From positions 62,001 to 126,000 of the forward strand of contig NZ_JADNGY010000005.1 in the NCBI RefSeq assembly GCF_015553625.1: a stretch of DNA of 64,000 nt. Reading direction: 5' to 3'. Below, piece by piece: positions 1 through 7,644 of this stretch. The notes under the pieces are model-generated. The model made no database searches. It worked only from the letters and a program-made list of their open reading frames with translations, and was not told where the DNA came from. The position numbers were made by a program, and so were the translations under genes. Numbering within the stretch: the stretch's first letter is position 1; each line of letters starts with the position of its first letter. This DNA comes from Streptococcus australis (lineage in GTDB: Bacteria; Bacillota; Bacilli; Lactobacillales; Streptococcaceae).

Positions 1-2
1 TG

Positions 3-935
3 GTTTTCGGGCAGCCAAGTATTTATTATTTCATCTTGCTCTTGTGCTTGCTAGCTTGTCTCTATGAGATGCGAAAGGTTAAGAAATGGAGATACCTGTT
101 CCTACTCTTAGTATGCTCTGTATTTGCCCTTGTGAAGCATCCTTTAGAAAATGAGATTACCATCATTGATATTGGTCAAGGTGATAGTATTTTGCTACGT
201 GATTGGCGTGGGAAAACCATCCTAATTGATACAGGAGGAAAAGTGGACTTTGGCCAAAAGGAGGCATGGAAGAAGCGAAGGTCTACTAGCAATGCAGAAC
301 GGACCCTGCTTCCCTATCTCAAGAGCAGGGGGATTGACCAGATTGATCATATGATTCTCACGCATACTGACACAGATCACATGGGAGATTTGGAAGTGCT
401 TGCGACTAAGGTTAGGATAAAGGAAATAAATATTTCTAAGGGAAGTTTAAAAAAAGACTCTTTTGTCCGTCTGCTCAAACGATTGAACTTACCGGTAAAA
501 ACGTTGGAGGCTGGTGATCAATTGTCGATCTTTGATGGGCGTGCAGAAGTCCTCTATCCGGTAGAAGTAGGAGATGGGAGTAATAATGATTCCATTGTTC
601 TTTATGGCCGCTTTTATGGGTGGTCCTTCCTTTTTACAGGAGATTTAGAAGAAGAAGGGGAAAAGACCTTGTTAGCCCGTTATCCTCAACTGCGCGTAGA
701 TGTCCTAAAAGCAGGCCACCATGGTTCTAAGGGATCTTCTCACCCTGCCTTCTTAGAGAAAATCCAAGCAAAAATTGCCTTGATATCTGCGGGCGAAAAA
801 AATCGTTACCAGCATCCTCATCAGGAAACCTTGGAGCGCTTCAAAGAGTTGCAGATGACTGTTTTTCGTACAGACCAGCAAGGAGCGATTCGTTTTAGAG
901 GGTGGAATCAGTGGACGATTGAAACCGTTCGATAA
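3..935 (+). CDS. comEC: ComEC, C-terminal part (5' end outside the window)
   Basis: This is the C-terminal end of the DNA channel protein ComEC/Rec2, which carries single-stranded DNA across the membrane during natural transformation. The reading frame is open from base 3, so the gene starts upstream of the window. A final hydrophobic stretch (codons up to about base 130) is followed by the metallo-beta-lactamase-like domain typical of ComEC. Its motifs are visible in order: DIGQGDSILL, LIDTGG, LTHTDTDHMGD and KAGHHGSKGSS. The histidines and aspartates of a metal site are therefore present and the domain looks intact. The nearby late-competence genes coiA and endA fit a transformable streptococcus. 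No terminator is evident after the stop codon. Confidence 0.93.
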   Translation, partial: VFGQPSIYYFILLLCLLACLYEMRKVKKWRYLFLLLVCSVFALVKHPLENEITIIDIGQGDSILLRDWRGKTILIDTGGKVDFGQKEAWKKRRSTSNAERTLLPYLKSRGIDQIDHMILTHTDTDHMGDLEVLATKVRIKEINISKGSLKKDSFVRLLKRLNLPVKTLEAGDQLSIFDGRAEVLYPVEVGDGSNNDSIVLYGRFYGWSFLFTGDLEEEGEKTLLARYPQLRVDVLKAGHHGSKGSSHPAFLEKIQAKIALISAGEKNRYQHPHQETLERFKELQMTVFRTDQQGAIRFRGWNQWTIETVR

Positions 936-997
936 GAGCTGTTTGATTTCTAGCTTGAAAATTGCTATGATAAAGTCAAGGAAATGAGGTTACAAGT

Positions 998-1663
998 ATG
1001 AAATCATTACAGTTGTTTTGGATGCAATATGCTGATTTTTCAAGAAAATCAGATAGAAAAGAATTTTGGATTAGCCAAGCCTGGCATTTATTATTTACCA
1101 GTCCATTTTGGATTTACCAATTGGTCTTACTCTTTTCAAATTCGAAATCAGAGGAAGACGTGATTCCCTTGACCGGGATGGACGTTTCAGCTTGGTTCAG
1201 CATCTTTTTTCTCCTTTATCTCTATCTTATTTTTGTTCCCCAGCAAGCAGTAGTCGTTCGGCGATTGAGAGATGCGGGTCTTCATTGGTCGTTGATTTTC
1301 CTATTTCTAGGCCCTATCTTGCTCTACCTTTTATCTCCTATTTCCATTTTTCTAGTCTTAGCTCTTGCGGGTTTGCTTTGTTTGGCATGTCTCTTGGTCC
1401 TTCCAAGTGCTAGACTTGCACAACAGGATCAGAATGCTTCTCCAGGATTTGATTCGACGAGTCCCGTGGTCTCATTGCCAAGTATGCCTTCCTATTTGGT
1501 GGATCCCAATAGTTTTTCAGCTATTCCCCAGATTGTTTCGGCTCCACCAACACCACTAGAGAAAGCACCGCTTGAAAAGAAAATGGAATCGGAACAGACC
1601 GAGCATCAGTTTAGAGAGTGGAATGAGGTACCTTCAGAACATGCAGGCTTTACAAACAATTAA
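998..1663 (+). CDS. DUF805 family membrane protein
   Basis: This is a 221-residue integral membrane protein of unknown function. The N-terminal part resembles the DUF805 family: a soluble start of the type 'YADFSRKSDRKEFW', then three to four hydrophobic segments between residues about 25 and 135, with the conserved 'RRLRDAGLHWS' loop between them. The last 80 residues are a polar, proline- and serine-rich cytoplasmic or extracellular tail. A GAGG-containing ribosome site lies 5-9 bases before the ATG. An extended -10 (TGCTATGAT, about 963-971) may give it its own promoter. The 3' end overlaps the start of holA by 23 bases, so the two are probably translated from one mRNA. No specific function can be assigned. 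Confidence 0.8.
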   Translation: MKSLQLFWMQYADFSRKSDRKEFWISQAWHLLFTSPFWIYQLVLLFSNSKSEEDVIPLTGMDVSAWFSIFFLLYLYLIFVPQQAVVVRRLRDAGLHWSLIFLFLGPILLYLLSPISIFLVLALAGLLCLACLLVLPSARLAQQDQNASPGFDSTSPVVSLPSMPSYLVDPNSFSAIPQIVSAPPTPLEKAPLEKKMESEQTEHQFREWNEVPSEHAGFTNN

Positions 1664-2678
1664 AAAAATCAGTGCTGAGAACCTTCCTTCAATCCTGGTT
1701 TTATCAGGGGATGACATCGGTCAGTTTGAGTGGATGAAAGAGCAACTTTTAAAGAAAGTTGGCTACGATTCATCTGATTTGAACTATTCCTATTTTGACA
1801 TGAAGGAAACAGCTTATTCAGAGGTCGAGCTTGACTTGGTTAGCCTTCCATTTTTTGCGGATGAAAAAATAGTGATTTTGGATCATTTTGTCGATGTGAC
1901 GACCGCAAAAAAAAGATACCTGACAGATGATGAATTGCAGTCCTTTGAAGGATACTTATCGGCACCTTTAGAAACGACTCGCTTGATTGTTTTTGCGGAA
2001 GGAAAACTGGATAGCAAGCGAAGAATTGTCAAGCTCTTAAAACGGGATGCCCAGTTACTGGAAGCGACTGAATTAAAGGAACAGGAGTTGCGTGCCCATT
2101 TCACGGAAGAGATCAAGTCTCTAGGGCTAGCGATTGATTCACAAGCCTTCGACCAACTTTTGATCAAATCTGGCTTTGATTTTAGTGAGATTCAGAAAAA
2201 CTTGGAGTTTCTTAAAAACTATAAGGGATCCTCAAGCATTACCATCTCAGATATTGAAGAGGCTATTCCAAAGACACTCCAGGATAATCTGTTTGATCTG
2301 ATCCAGATGATTCTAAAGAAACAAATTGATTCCGCCCGCAGTTTGGTCAAGGACCTTCGGCTACAAGGAGAGGATGAAATCAAGCTTTTGGCCATTTTAT
2401 TGAGTCAGTTCCGTATTTACACACAGGTCAAGCTGTTGAAGCAAGAGGGACGAACAGAATCCCAAATCGTTTCAGACCTATCAGAGCTGACCGGTCGTAA
2501 AGTAAATCCCTATCAAGTCAAATTTGCTCTAAGAGATAGTAGAGGGATATCTTTAAGCTATTTGGAGCAAGCGCTTTGTCTGTTGATTGATACCGATTTC
2601 CAAATGAAATCAGGAACCTATGAGAAAGATTATCTATTTGATTTGGCTTTGCTAAAGTTGGCCAACCCATCTGTGTAA
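1641..2678 (+). CDS. holA: DNA polymerase III subunit delta
   Basis: This is the delta subunit of the clamp loader, the arm that opens the beta sliding clamp. The protein has the HolA pattern: an N-terminal AAA-like domain starting 'QTIKKISAENLPSILVLSGDD', a central 'LEATELKEQEL' region and a helical C-terminal collar domain. I place the start at the ATG at 1641, which gives 345 residues. The protein then begins like other streptococcal HolA proteins, and a GAGGT lies 11 bases upstream. Earlier in-frame starts at 1572 or 1623 would add residues that read like a shifted frame of the preceding gene. The overlap with the DUF805 gene suggests translational coupling. Confidence 0.9.
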   Translation: MQALQTIKKISAENLPSILVLSGDDIGQFEWMKEQLLKKVGYDSSDLNYSYFDMKETAYSEVELDLVSLPFFADEKIVILDHFVDVTTAKKRYLTDDELQSFEGYLSAPLETTRLIVFAEGKLDSKRRIVKLLKRDAQLLEATELKEQELRAHFTEEIKSLGLAIDSQAFDQLLIKSGFDFSEIQKNLEFLKNYKGSSSITISDIEEAIPKTLQDNLFDLIQMILKKQIDSARSLVKDLRLQGEDEIKLLAILLSQFRIYTQVKLLKQEGRTESQIVSDLSELTGRKVNPYQVKFALRDSRGISLSYLEQALCLLIDTDFQMKSGTYEKDYLFDLALLKLANPSV

Positions 2679-2687
2679 GCAGAATAG

Positions 2688-2716
2688 TTGAATAAATTGG
2701 ATGATTGCGTTATCAT
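2688..2716 (+). promoter_or_regulatory. sodA promoter
   Basis: TTGAAT at 2688-2693 and TATCAT at 2711-2716 are separated by 17 bases, just after the holA stop codon. This would give sodA its own transcript. Confidence 0.6.
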
Positions 2717-2749
2717 TTTTATATACATAAAGAAATAGAGGTATTTTCC

Positions 2750-3355
2750 ATGGCAATTATTTTACCAGATCTTCCGTACGCATACGATGCATTGGAACCA
2801 TACATTGATGCTGAAACCATGCACTTGCACCATGACAAACACCACCAAACTTACGTTAACAATGCAAATGCAGCTCTTGAAAAACACCCTGAAATCGGTG
2901 AAGACCTTGAAGCTTTGCTTGCTGACGTAGAATCTATCCCAGCTGATATCCGTCAAGCGCTTATCAACAATGGTGGTGGACACTTGAACCACGCTCTTTT
3001 CTGGGAATTGATGACTCCTGAACAGACAGCTCCTTCAGCAGAACTTGCAGCAGCAATCGATGAAACTTTTGGTTCATTCGAAGAATTCCAAGCAGCCTTC
3101 ACTGCAGCAGCAACTACTCGTTTTGGTTCTGGATGGGCTTGGTTGGTTGTTAACAAAGAAGGGAAGCTTGAAGTGACTTCAACAGCAAACCAAGACACAC
3201 CAATCTCAGAAGGGAAGAAACCAATCTTGGGATTGGATGTTTGGGAACATGCCTACTACGTGAAATACCGCAACGTTCGTCCTGACTACATCAAAGCTTT
3301 CTTCTCAGTGATCAACTGGAATAAAGTAGATGAGCTTTACGCAGCAGCTAAATAA
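2750..3355 (+). CDS. sodA: Superoxide dismutase (manganese-dependent)
   Basis: This is a cytoplasmic superoxide dismutase that converts superoxide to peroxide and oxygen. It has 201 residues, the normal length for streptococcal MnSOD. The metal ligands are recognisable: the first histidine in '[14 protein letters not shown]', a second in 'HLNHALFWE', and the aspartate and histidine of '[11 protein letters not shown]'. The start at 2750 gives the conserved N-terminus '[17 protein letters not shown]' with an AGAGGT site about 8 bases upstream. A TTG 45 bases further up lies inside the promoter region and is rejected. Codon use is strongly biased, as expected for a highly expressed gene. A hairpin terminator follows. 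Confidence 0.97.
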   Translation: MAIILPDLPYAYDALEPYIDAETMHLHHDKHHQTYVNNANAALEKHPEIGEDLEALLADVESIPADIRQALINNGGGHLNHALFWELMTPEQTAPSAELAAAIDETFGSFEEFQAAFTAAATTRFGSGWAWLVVNKEGKLEVTSTANQDTPISEGKKPILGLDVWEHAYYVKYRNVRPDYIKAFFSVINWNKVDELYAAAK

Positions 3356-3369
3356 GCTTTCATAATAAA

Positions 3370-3423
3370 AAAAGTTTGAATCAAGAGTCCACTTAACGGG
3401 GTGCCTCGATTCAGGCTTTTTAT
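3370..3423 (+). terminator. sodA terminator
   Basis: GTTTGAATC (3374-3382) pairs with GATTCAGGC (3408-3416), allowing two G-U pairs. A long loop separates the arms and a T-run follows. Confidence 0.6.
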
Positions 3424-3479
3424 TTTCAAATTGGTCAACATAGACTAAAAGGATTCTCCCGTTTTGGAAGGGATATTTC

Positions 3480-3507
3480 TTGCGTTTATACCTGAAAATG
3501 ATACACT
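3480..3507 (+). promoter_or_regulatory. Promoter ahead of the HerA-like ATPase gene
   Basis: TTGCGT at 3480-3485 and TACACT at 3502-3507 are spaced by 16 bases. Transcription would start near 3514, immediately before a terminator-like hairpin. Confidence 0.5.
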
Positions 3508-3520
3508 AGAAGAGTATGTG

Positions 3521-3570
3521 AAAGTGAGGAGAAAGGCTTCCTACATAAGGAAGAAGCCTTGTCACTTTTT
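3521..3570 (+). terminator. Terminator-like hairpin in the 5' leader (attenuator or short RNA)
   Basis: Two nested stems are visible. AAAGTGA (3521-3527) pairs with TCACTTT (3562-3568), and AAGGCTTC (3533-3540) pairs with GAAGCCTT (3553-3560). The structure ends in TTTTT and sits between the promoter at 3480-3507 and the start codon at 3608. It would release a transcript of roughly 55 nucleotides unless read through. No plausible leader peptide is visible. Confidence 0.6.
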
Positions 3571-3607
3571 CTGAAAAAACTGTGCCTTAACAAAAGGGAG
3601 AATGAAA

Positions 3608-5080
3608 ATGACAAGTATTACGATTACAAAAGGAGCAGTGGATACGCCACTTTATCTAAAAATGCTCAACCGCCACGGTTTAATTGCAGGAGCTACTGGT
3701 ACAGGGAAAACCGTGACCTTAAAAGTCATAACTGAAAAATTAAGTCAGCAAGGGATTCCGGTGTTTCTAGCAGACATCAAGGGAGATCTTTCAGGTCTTG
3801 CAAAAGCTGGACAATGGACTCCAAAGATGGAAGAGCGCTATAAGCTACTAGGTATTACAGATCCTTTTGAACCTCAAGCTTTTCCAGTTCGCTTATGGGA
3901 TGTCTTTGGTCAAGCAGGCCATCCAGTCCGTGCAACGATTGAAGGAATGGGCTCTCTTTTGCTAGCGCGCTTGTTGGACCTCAACGAAACGCAAACAGGG
4001 ATTTTGGCCATCGTCTTTAAATTAGCCAAAGAAAAAAATTGGCCTTTGATTGATTTGAAGGATTTGCAGAGTCTTTTGAAGGAAGTCTATGACCATGCCT
4101 CAGATTATTCCGCTCAATACGGCAATATCAGTAAACAATCAGTAGGAGCTATTCAACGAAGCTTGTTAGTGCTAGAGCAAGAGGGGGCAGATCAATTCTT
4201 CGGAGAGCCTGCCTTGGATCTTCAAGATTTTATGCAATTGGACAGCAGTGGACGAGGCTACATCAACATTCTATCAGCGACTCGTCTTTTCAACTCCCCT
4301 AAGCTCTATTCAACCTTCCTTATCTGGATGTTGTCTCGTCTGTTCGAGACCTTACCAGAAGTTGGAGATCTAGAAAAACCGAAATTTGTCTTCTTCTTTG
4401 ATGAAGCCCACCTCTTGTTTAATGATGCGAGCAAGCTCTTCCTTGAAAAAGTTGAGCAAGTCGTTCGCCTCATCCGATCTAAAGGAGTAGGGATTTACTT
4501 TATTACGCAGAATCCTCAAGATCTCCCTGAATCTGTCTTAGCCCAACTTGGTAACCGTGTTCAACATGCCTTGCGTGCCTATACGCCAAAAGAAATGAAA
4601 GCTATTAAAGTTGCTGCTCAAAGCTTCCGACCAAACCCAGAATTTGATACGGAAACTGTCTTGACGGAGTTGGGAACAGGGGAAGCTCTCGTTTCCTTCC
4701 TAAATGAAAAGGGGCAACCAAGTGTGGTTGAACGCTCCCATATTTTGTCTCCACAATCGAGTTTTGATTTGTTAAACGAGAGTGAACAGTTGGCCTTGAT
4801 GACCAGCTCTCCTTTCCATCAAAAATATGCTGTTCGAGTAGACAATGAATCAGCTTATGAAAAATTGACTGAAAAATCTGCTAGAGAAGAGAAGGAAAAG
4901 GAGCGGGAAGAGGAAGATAAAGCAAGAGTTGCAGAAGAGAAGGCCAGTCAAAAACGGAGTCCGGGCCGTCCGCGGAAATCTAGTTTAGAAAAGGCCAAAG
5001 ATTCCTTTATCAGTTCCTTGTTCCGTACCATTGCGCGTGAAGTGGCAAAACTGATCATGGGATCCTTTAAGCGGAAATAA
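3608..5080 (+). CDS. HerA/DUF853-type ATPase (helicase-like)
   Basis: This is a 490-residue P-loop ATPase of the HerA C-terminal/DUF853 family (E. coli YjgR type). Near the N-terminus lies a Walker A motif, 'GATGTGKTVTLK'. A Walker B-like 'FVFFFDEAHLLF' lies near residue 265, and a sensor-like 'GIYFITQNPQDLP' lies further on. The region after about residue 420 is highly charged (repeated E/K/R) and looks like a coiled or disordered linker, followed by a short amphipathic tail. The family is known only as putative DNA-translocating ATPases, and the cellular role is unclear. I prefer the ATG at 3608 because GGGAG lies 7 bases upstream. The ATG at 3602 would be 1 base from it. Confidence 0.82.
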   Translation: MTSITITKGAVDTPLYLKMLNRHGLIAGATGTGKTVTLKVITEKLSQQGIPVFLADIKGDLSGLAKAGQWTPKMEERYKLLGITDPFEPQAFPVRLWDVFGQAGHPVRATIEGMGSLLLARLLDLNETQTGILAIVFKLAKEKNWPLIDLKDLQSLLKEVYDHASDYSAQYGNISKQSVGAIQRSLLVLEQEGADQFFGEPALDLQDFMQLDSSGRGYINILSATRLFNSPKLYSTFLIWMLSRLFETLPEVGDLEKPKFVFFFDEAHLLFNDASKLFLEKVEQVVRLIRSKGVGIYFITQNPQDLPESVLAQLGNRVQHALRAYTPKEMKAIKVAAQSFRPNPEFDTETVLTELGTGEALVSFLNEKGQPSVVERSHILSPQSSFDLLNESEQLALMTSSPFHQKYAVRVDNESAYEKLTEKSAREEKEKEREEEDKARVAEEKASQKRSPGRPRKSSLEKAKDSFISSLFRTIAREVAKLIMGSFKRK

Positions 5081-5183
5081 GACAGTCAAAAGGGGATGGA
5101 TTCTTAGGATATGAAGAAGGATTGACCTGGAAATCGCTAAAAAATTTCTTCTACAAGAAATCGTTTTCTGAACTGGAAATACC

Positions 5184-5212
5184 TTGTTATTTTAAAGAGA
5201 ATCTTTTATAAT
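5184..5212 (+). promoter_or_regulatory. Promoter of the serine hydrolase gene (near-leaderless)
   Basis: TTGTTA (5184-5189), a 17-base spacer and a perfect TATAAT (5207-5212) are present. The ATG begins 9 bases after the -10 box, so the mRNA would have about 0-4 bases before the start codon and no ribosome site. Confidence 0.75.
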
Positions 5213-5221
5213 TAACTTCAT

Positions 5222-6274
5222 ATGAAAAAAATATTTAATGTTCGATCGATCATGATTGTGTTGGGGATTTTATTATGTATAGGAGGAGTTGGAGCTTTAA
5301 CTTACCTCCATCTTTATCAGGCTCCTGCCTCGCCTCTTGCTCAAGAGGGAACGACGCCTCAAGCAGTGGACTCCAAGCAAGAGAAGCAAGCCCTCCAACC
5401 TCCTCGTGTCAAAACTCCTGAGGAGAAACAAGCTGTCATGGATCAAGATCGTGAAACCATGGAAAATTTGGGTCTTGTCTATGATTATGCCAATAAAGGC
5501 TTGGTAGAAGTTGTACAAGACTATATGACTGAATATGGTATTGATCCTTCCCAAATTACCTTTACCTACAAAAATCCTGCGACAGGCCAACAGTTTTCAA
5601 TGAATGAGTTACAGCCGATGACAGCTGGAAGTACCTATAAACTGCCCCTCAATATGTTGGTCGTGGATGAAGTCGATGCAGGGAAGTTAAACTTAACGGA
5701 TGAATTTGATATTACCAATACTTACTACGAGTACCTTGGAGAGCACGATAATTATGTAGCTGCCTTTGGTGGCGCTATGACGATTCCAGATATGCAGCGT
5801 TATTCTCTTGTCTACTCAGAAAATACGCCGGCCTATGCCTTGGCCGACCGCTTTGGTGGTATGGACAATGTCTATGAGAAGTATAAAAAATATGGAAAAT
5901 CCCGGGCAGAAATAAAAACCATTAGTCCTGAAAACAAAACGACTTCTGATTACTATATTCAAGTCTTAGACTATCTTTGGAATCACAAAGAAAAATATGC
6001 GACCTTGCTAGAATTGATCGGAGAGTCCTTCCCGAATGAATACTACAAACGGTATTTACCAGATTTAGTCATTCAGCAAAAACCTGGTTATGTAGCAGAA
6101 GCCCTCAATGTCGAAGCCATCGTTTACGAACAAACACCCTACCTCATCTCGATTTTTACAGCTGGTCTAGGGGGAACTACTCCAGAAAGTACGGAGATCA
6201 GTGGCTACGGTCTTCATTTACTTGGTCAACTCTGCTATGTGATTAATGAATGGCACCGTGTAAATGTCAACTAA
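5222..6274 (+). CDS. Membrane-anchored class A beta-lactamase-like serine hydrolase
   Basis: This 350-residue protein has an N-terminal signal anchor (about residues 8-30), a proline- and glutamine-rich linker to about residue 80, and then a beta-lactamase2-type domain outside the cell. The active-site motif SxxK is S137-T-Y-K140 ('TAGSTYKLPL'). An SxN-like motif is S199-E-N201 ('VYSENTPAYAL'). A KTG-like box is not obvious; 'QKPGYV' is in the expected region. Such proteins are thought to act on peptidoglycan or related substrates, not necessarily on antibiotics, and the substrate is unknown. The start codon has no ribosome site and lies directly after the promoter. A strong terminator follows. 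Confidence 0.8.
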   Translation: MKKIFNVRSIMIVLGILLCIGGVGALTYLHLYQAPASPLAQEGTTPQAVDSKQEKQALQPPRVKTPEEKQAVMDQDRETMENLGLVYDYANKGLVEVVQDYMTEYGIDPSQITFTYKNPATGQQFSMNELQPMTAGSTYKLPLNMLVVDEVDAGKLNLTDEFDITNTYYEYLGEHDNYVAAFGGAMTIPDMQRYSLVYSENTPAYALADRFGGMDNVYEKYKKYGKSRAEIKTISPENKTTSDYYIQVLDYLWNHKEKYATLLELIGESFPNEYYKRYLPDLVIQQKPGYVAEALNVEAIVYEQTPYLISIFTAGLGGTTPESTEISGYGLHLLGQLCYVINEWHRVNVN

Positions 6275-6282
6275 CGATTTAG

Positions 6283-6316
6283 AACCTTTCCCAAAAACGT
6301 TTTGGGAAGGTTTTTT
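6283..6316 (+). terminator. Terminator after the serine hydrolase gene
   Basis: AACCTTTCCCAAAA pairs with TTTTGGGAAGGTT with one bulged base, followed by T6. Confidence 0.88.
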
Positions 6317-6360
6317 CTTAGCAAAGATAAGTTTCATGGTTAAAATCTTGGTGACATTCT

Positions 6361-6389
6361 TTGAGGTCAGTGAATAAATATGATATAAT
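6361..6389 (+). promoter_or_regulatory. flp promoter
   Basis: TTGAGG (6361-6366), a 17-base spacer and TATAAT (6384-6389) are present. This position also rules out a TTG start at 6361 for flp. Confidence 0.8.
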
Positions 6390-6417
6390 AACTAAAGAAC
6401 CCAAAGAAAGAATAGAA

Positions 6418-7104
6418 ATGATTACAAAAGAAGATTATCAGTTGATTCGCTCCCATCCAGCTTTCTCTGCGATTCCAGTTGAAAAATTTGATAAATTAGC
6501 TGTAGAAATTCATTATAGAGAAATCCCAAAGGGACAGATCCTATTTTTTGCCGGTGATAAGCGCGATCGAATTTTTTTAGTGGTAAAAGGCTATGTTCGT
6601 ATTGAGGAGTTTGACTCTTCAGATACCTTCTCGTATATGGATTACATCAAAGAAGGAGCCGTCTTCCCATACGGTGGTATGTTTACAGATTCCAATTATC
6701 ACTATACAGCCACTTCCATGACAACCGTTAAATACTTCAGTATTCCTGTTCAGCTTTATGAGGAAATTGTCCAGTCCAGTATGGAACAAGTTCTCTTTAT
6801 AACGAGAAAACTTTCAAAAATATTGGAATTTCAGGAGTTGCGACTTCGCAATGTGGTTGCAGCCAGTGCCAGTGATCGTGTGATCCAATCCTTAGCTCTA
6901 CTCTGTAAGGATTATCAAAAGTCTGGGCCAACTATTCCTTTTCCAATGAGTATGAAGGAGTTGGCTAGATTAGCTGCGACGACGAGAGAAACCGTCAATC
7001 AAGTGTTAAAGAAGCTCCTAGAAGAGGAGAGAATCGAGTACAAGCATAAGAAATTAACTTTTCTTGATCTTCCATTCTTTTTAGATAGTTTTGAAGAAGC
7101 CTAG
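6418..7104 (+). CDS. flp: Crp/Fnr-family regulator of the arginine deiminase operon
   Basis: This 228-residue Crp/Fnr-type transcription factor has an N-terminal cyclic-nucleotide-binding-like beta-barrel ('GQILFFAGDKRDRIFLVVKG') and a C-terminal winged helix ('KELARLAATTRETVNQVLKK') for DNA binding. No cysteine cluster of the oxygen-sensing Fnr type is evident. In S. gordonii the gene in this position, flp, is needed for full arc expression, so activation of arcA is the likely role here. The ATG at 6418 is preferred because the promoter's TATAAT lies within any longer frame. An AAAGAA stretch serves as a weak ribosome site. The stop codon sits in the stem of a hairpin terminator, and the last codons are repeated 270 bases downstream. 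Confidence 0.88.
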   Translation: MITKEDYQLIRSHPAFSAIPVEKFDKLAVEIHYREIPKGQILFFAGDKRDRIFLVVKGYVRIEEFDSSDTFSYMDYIKEGAVFPYGGMFTDSNYHYTATSMTTVKYFSIPVQLYEEIVQSSMEQVLFITRKLSKILEFQELRLRNVVAASASDRVIQSLALLCKDYQKSGPTIPFPMSMKELARLAATTRETVNQVLKKLLEEERIEYKHKKLTFLDLPFFLDSFEEA

Positions 7105-7117
7105 TAGGGCTTCTTTT
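7093..7117 (+). repeat. 25-bp direct repeat, left copy
   Basis: These 25 bases hold the last three codons, stop and terminator of flp. They recur at 7366-7390 with a single mismatch (C to A). Together they bracket a 248-bp segment carrying the multi-hairpin element. Confidence 0.85.
7096..7117 (+). terminator. flp terminator overlapping the stop codon
   Basis: GAAGCC (7096-7101) and GGCTTC (7108-7113) form a short hairpin followed by T4. The flp stop codon (7102-7104) is in the loop. A degenerate second copy with a broken stem is at 7366-7390. Confidence 0.6.
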
Positions 7118-7134
7118 GGATTGAAGATAAAGTC

Positions 7135-7282
7135 TTCTGAAAAACTTTCCTTAGGTGAGTACGGACGTCAGCGAACTTCTACGAAGTTCCATGACTTAGT
7201 TTTGAACCTAAGGTTTCAAAACTCCCGAGTGCTTGAAATAATCATGTTTCAAGCACTTTTCTCACGGCGGAAAGTTTTTAAA
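7135..7282 (+). repeat. Structured multi-hairpin intergenic element
   Basis: This is a compact set of inverted repeats. An outer stem pairs 7140-7150 (AAAAACTTTCC) with 7269-7279 and GTGAG (7155-7159) with CTCAC (7261-7265). Inside are three hairpins: 7173-7179/7183-7189 (GAACTTC), 7198-7208/7212-7223 (AGTTTTGAACC, one bulge) and 7228-7238/7247-7257 (AGTGCTTGAAA). The folded form would be a four-way junction. The rest of 7118-7557 is AT-rich, and I see no gene in it. The look is of a dispersed streptococcal repeat or a structured RNA; which one cannot be told from this window. Confidence 0.7.
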
Positions 7283-7365
7283 CTTCTTAAATGAAAAAAT
7301 AATAAAAGTCATTTTTTGAAAATCATCTAGGTGTTTTATGTAAAATAAACTTTGTCTACATTCAA

Positions 7366-7390
7366 GAAGAAGCCTAGTAGGGATTCTTTT
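7366..7390 (+). repeat. 25-bp direct repeat, right copy
   Basis: This is the second copy of the flp 3'-end sequence at 7093-7117, with 24 of 25 bases identical. The change falls in the stem, so this copy would terminate poorly. Confidence 0.85.
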
Positions 7391-7557
7391 ATTTTCTGTC
7401 AAAAACGTTAAAAAGTTTCAAAAATCAAATAAAAAAATATTTACTCACAAAAAGAATATATTTAGCAAAATATTCAAAGAAAGCGGTTCATTTTTCATAA
7501 AACAAGGGTGATATTTAAAAAAGTGTCAAATTCTTGGCATTCGTAATGGAAGATTGG

Positions 7558-7588
7558 TTGTGAAAGCGGTACCAATTGGTGATAAAAT
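7558..7588 (+). promoter_or_regulatory. arcA promoter with cre (CcpA) site
   Basis: TTGTGA (7558-7563) and GATAAA (7581-7586) are 17 bases apart. A cre match, TGAAAGCGGTACCA, spans 7561-7574 and overlaps the -35 box, where CcpA would repress. A further inverted repeat, TTAGCTAAGCTAA (7606-7618), lies in the early transcript. Glucose repression of arc genes through CcpA is known in oral streptococci. Confidence 0.75.
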
Positions 7589-7644
7589 GAAACATGTAAA
7601 CGGGATTAGCTAAGCTAAACCGCAAGAAAAAAGGAGGACTATAG

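Noticed and set aside
1108..1559. Two plus-strand frames of 101 and 64 codons inside the DUF805 gene
   Set aside because: Frame-shifted shadows with no ribosome sites. The DUF805 frame explains the region.
6361..6417. TTG start for flp giving 19 extra residues
   Set aside because: The -35 and -10 boxes of the flp promoter fall inside this stretch.
7091..7294. A 67-codon plus-strand frame overlapping the end of flp
   Set aside because: It runs through the flp terminator and the multi-hairpin element, has no ribosome site of its own and looks like translated repeat sequence.
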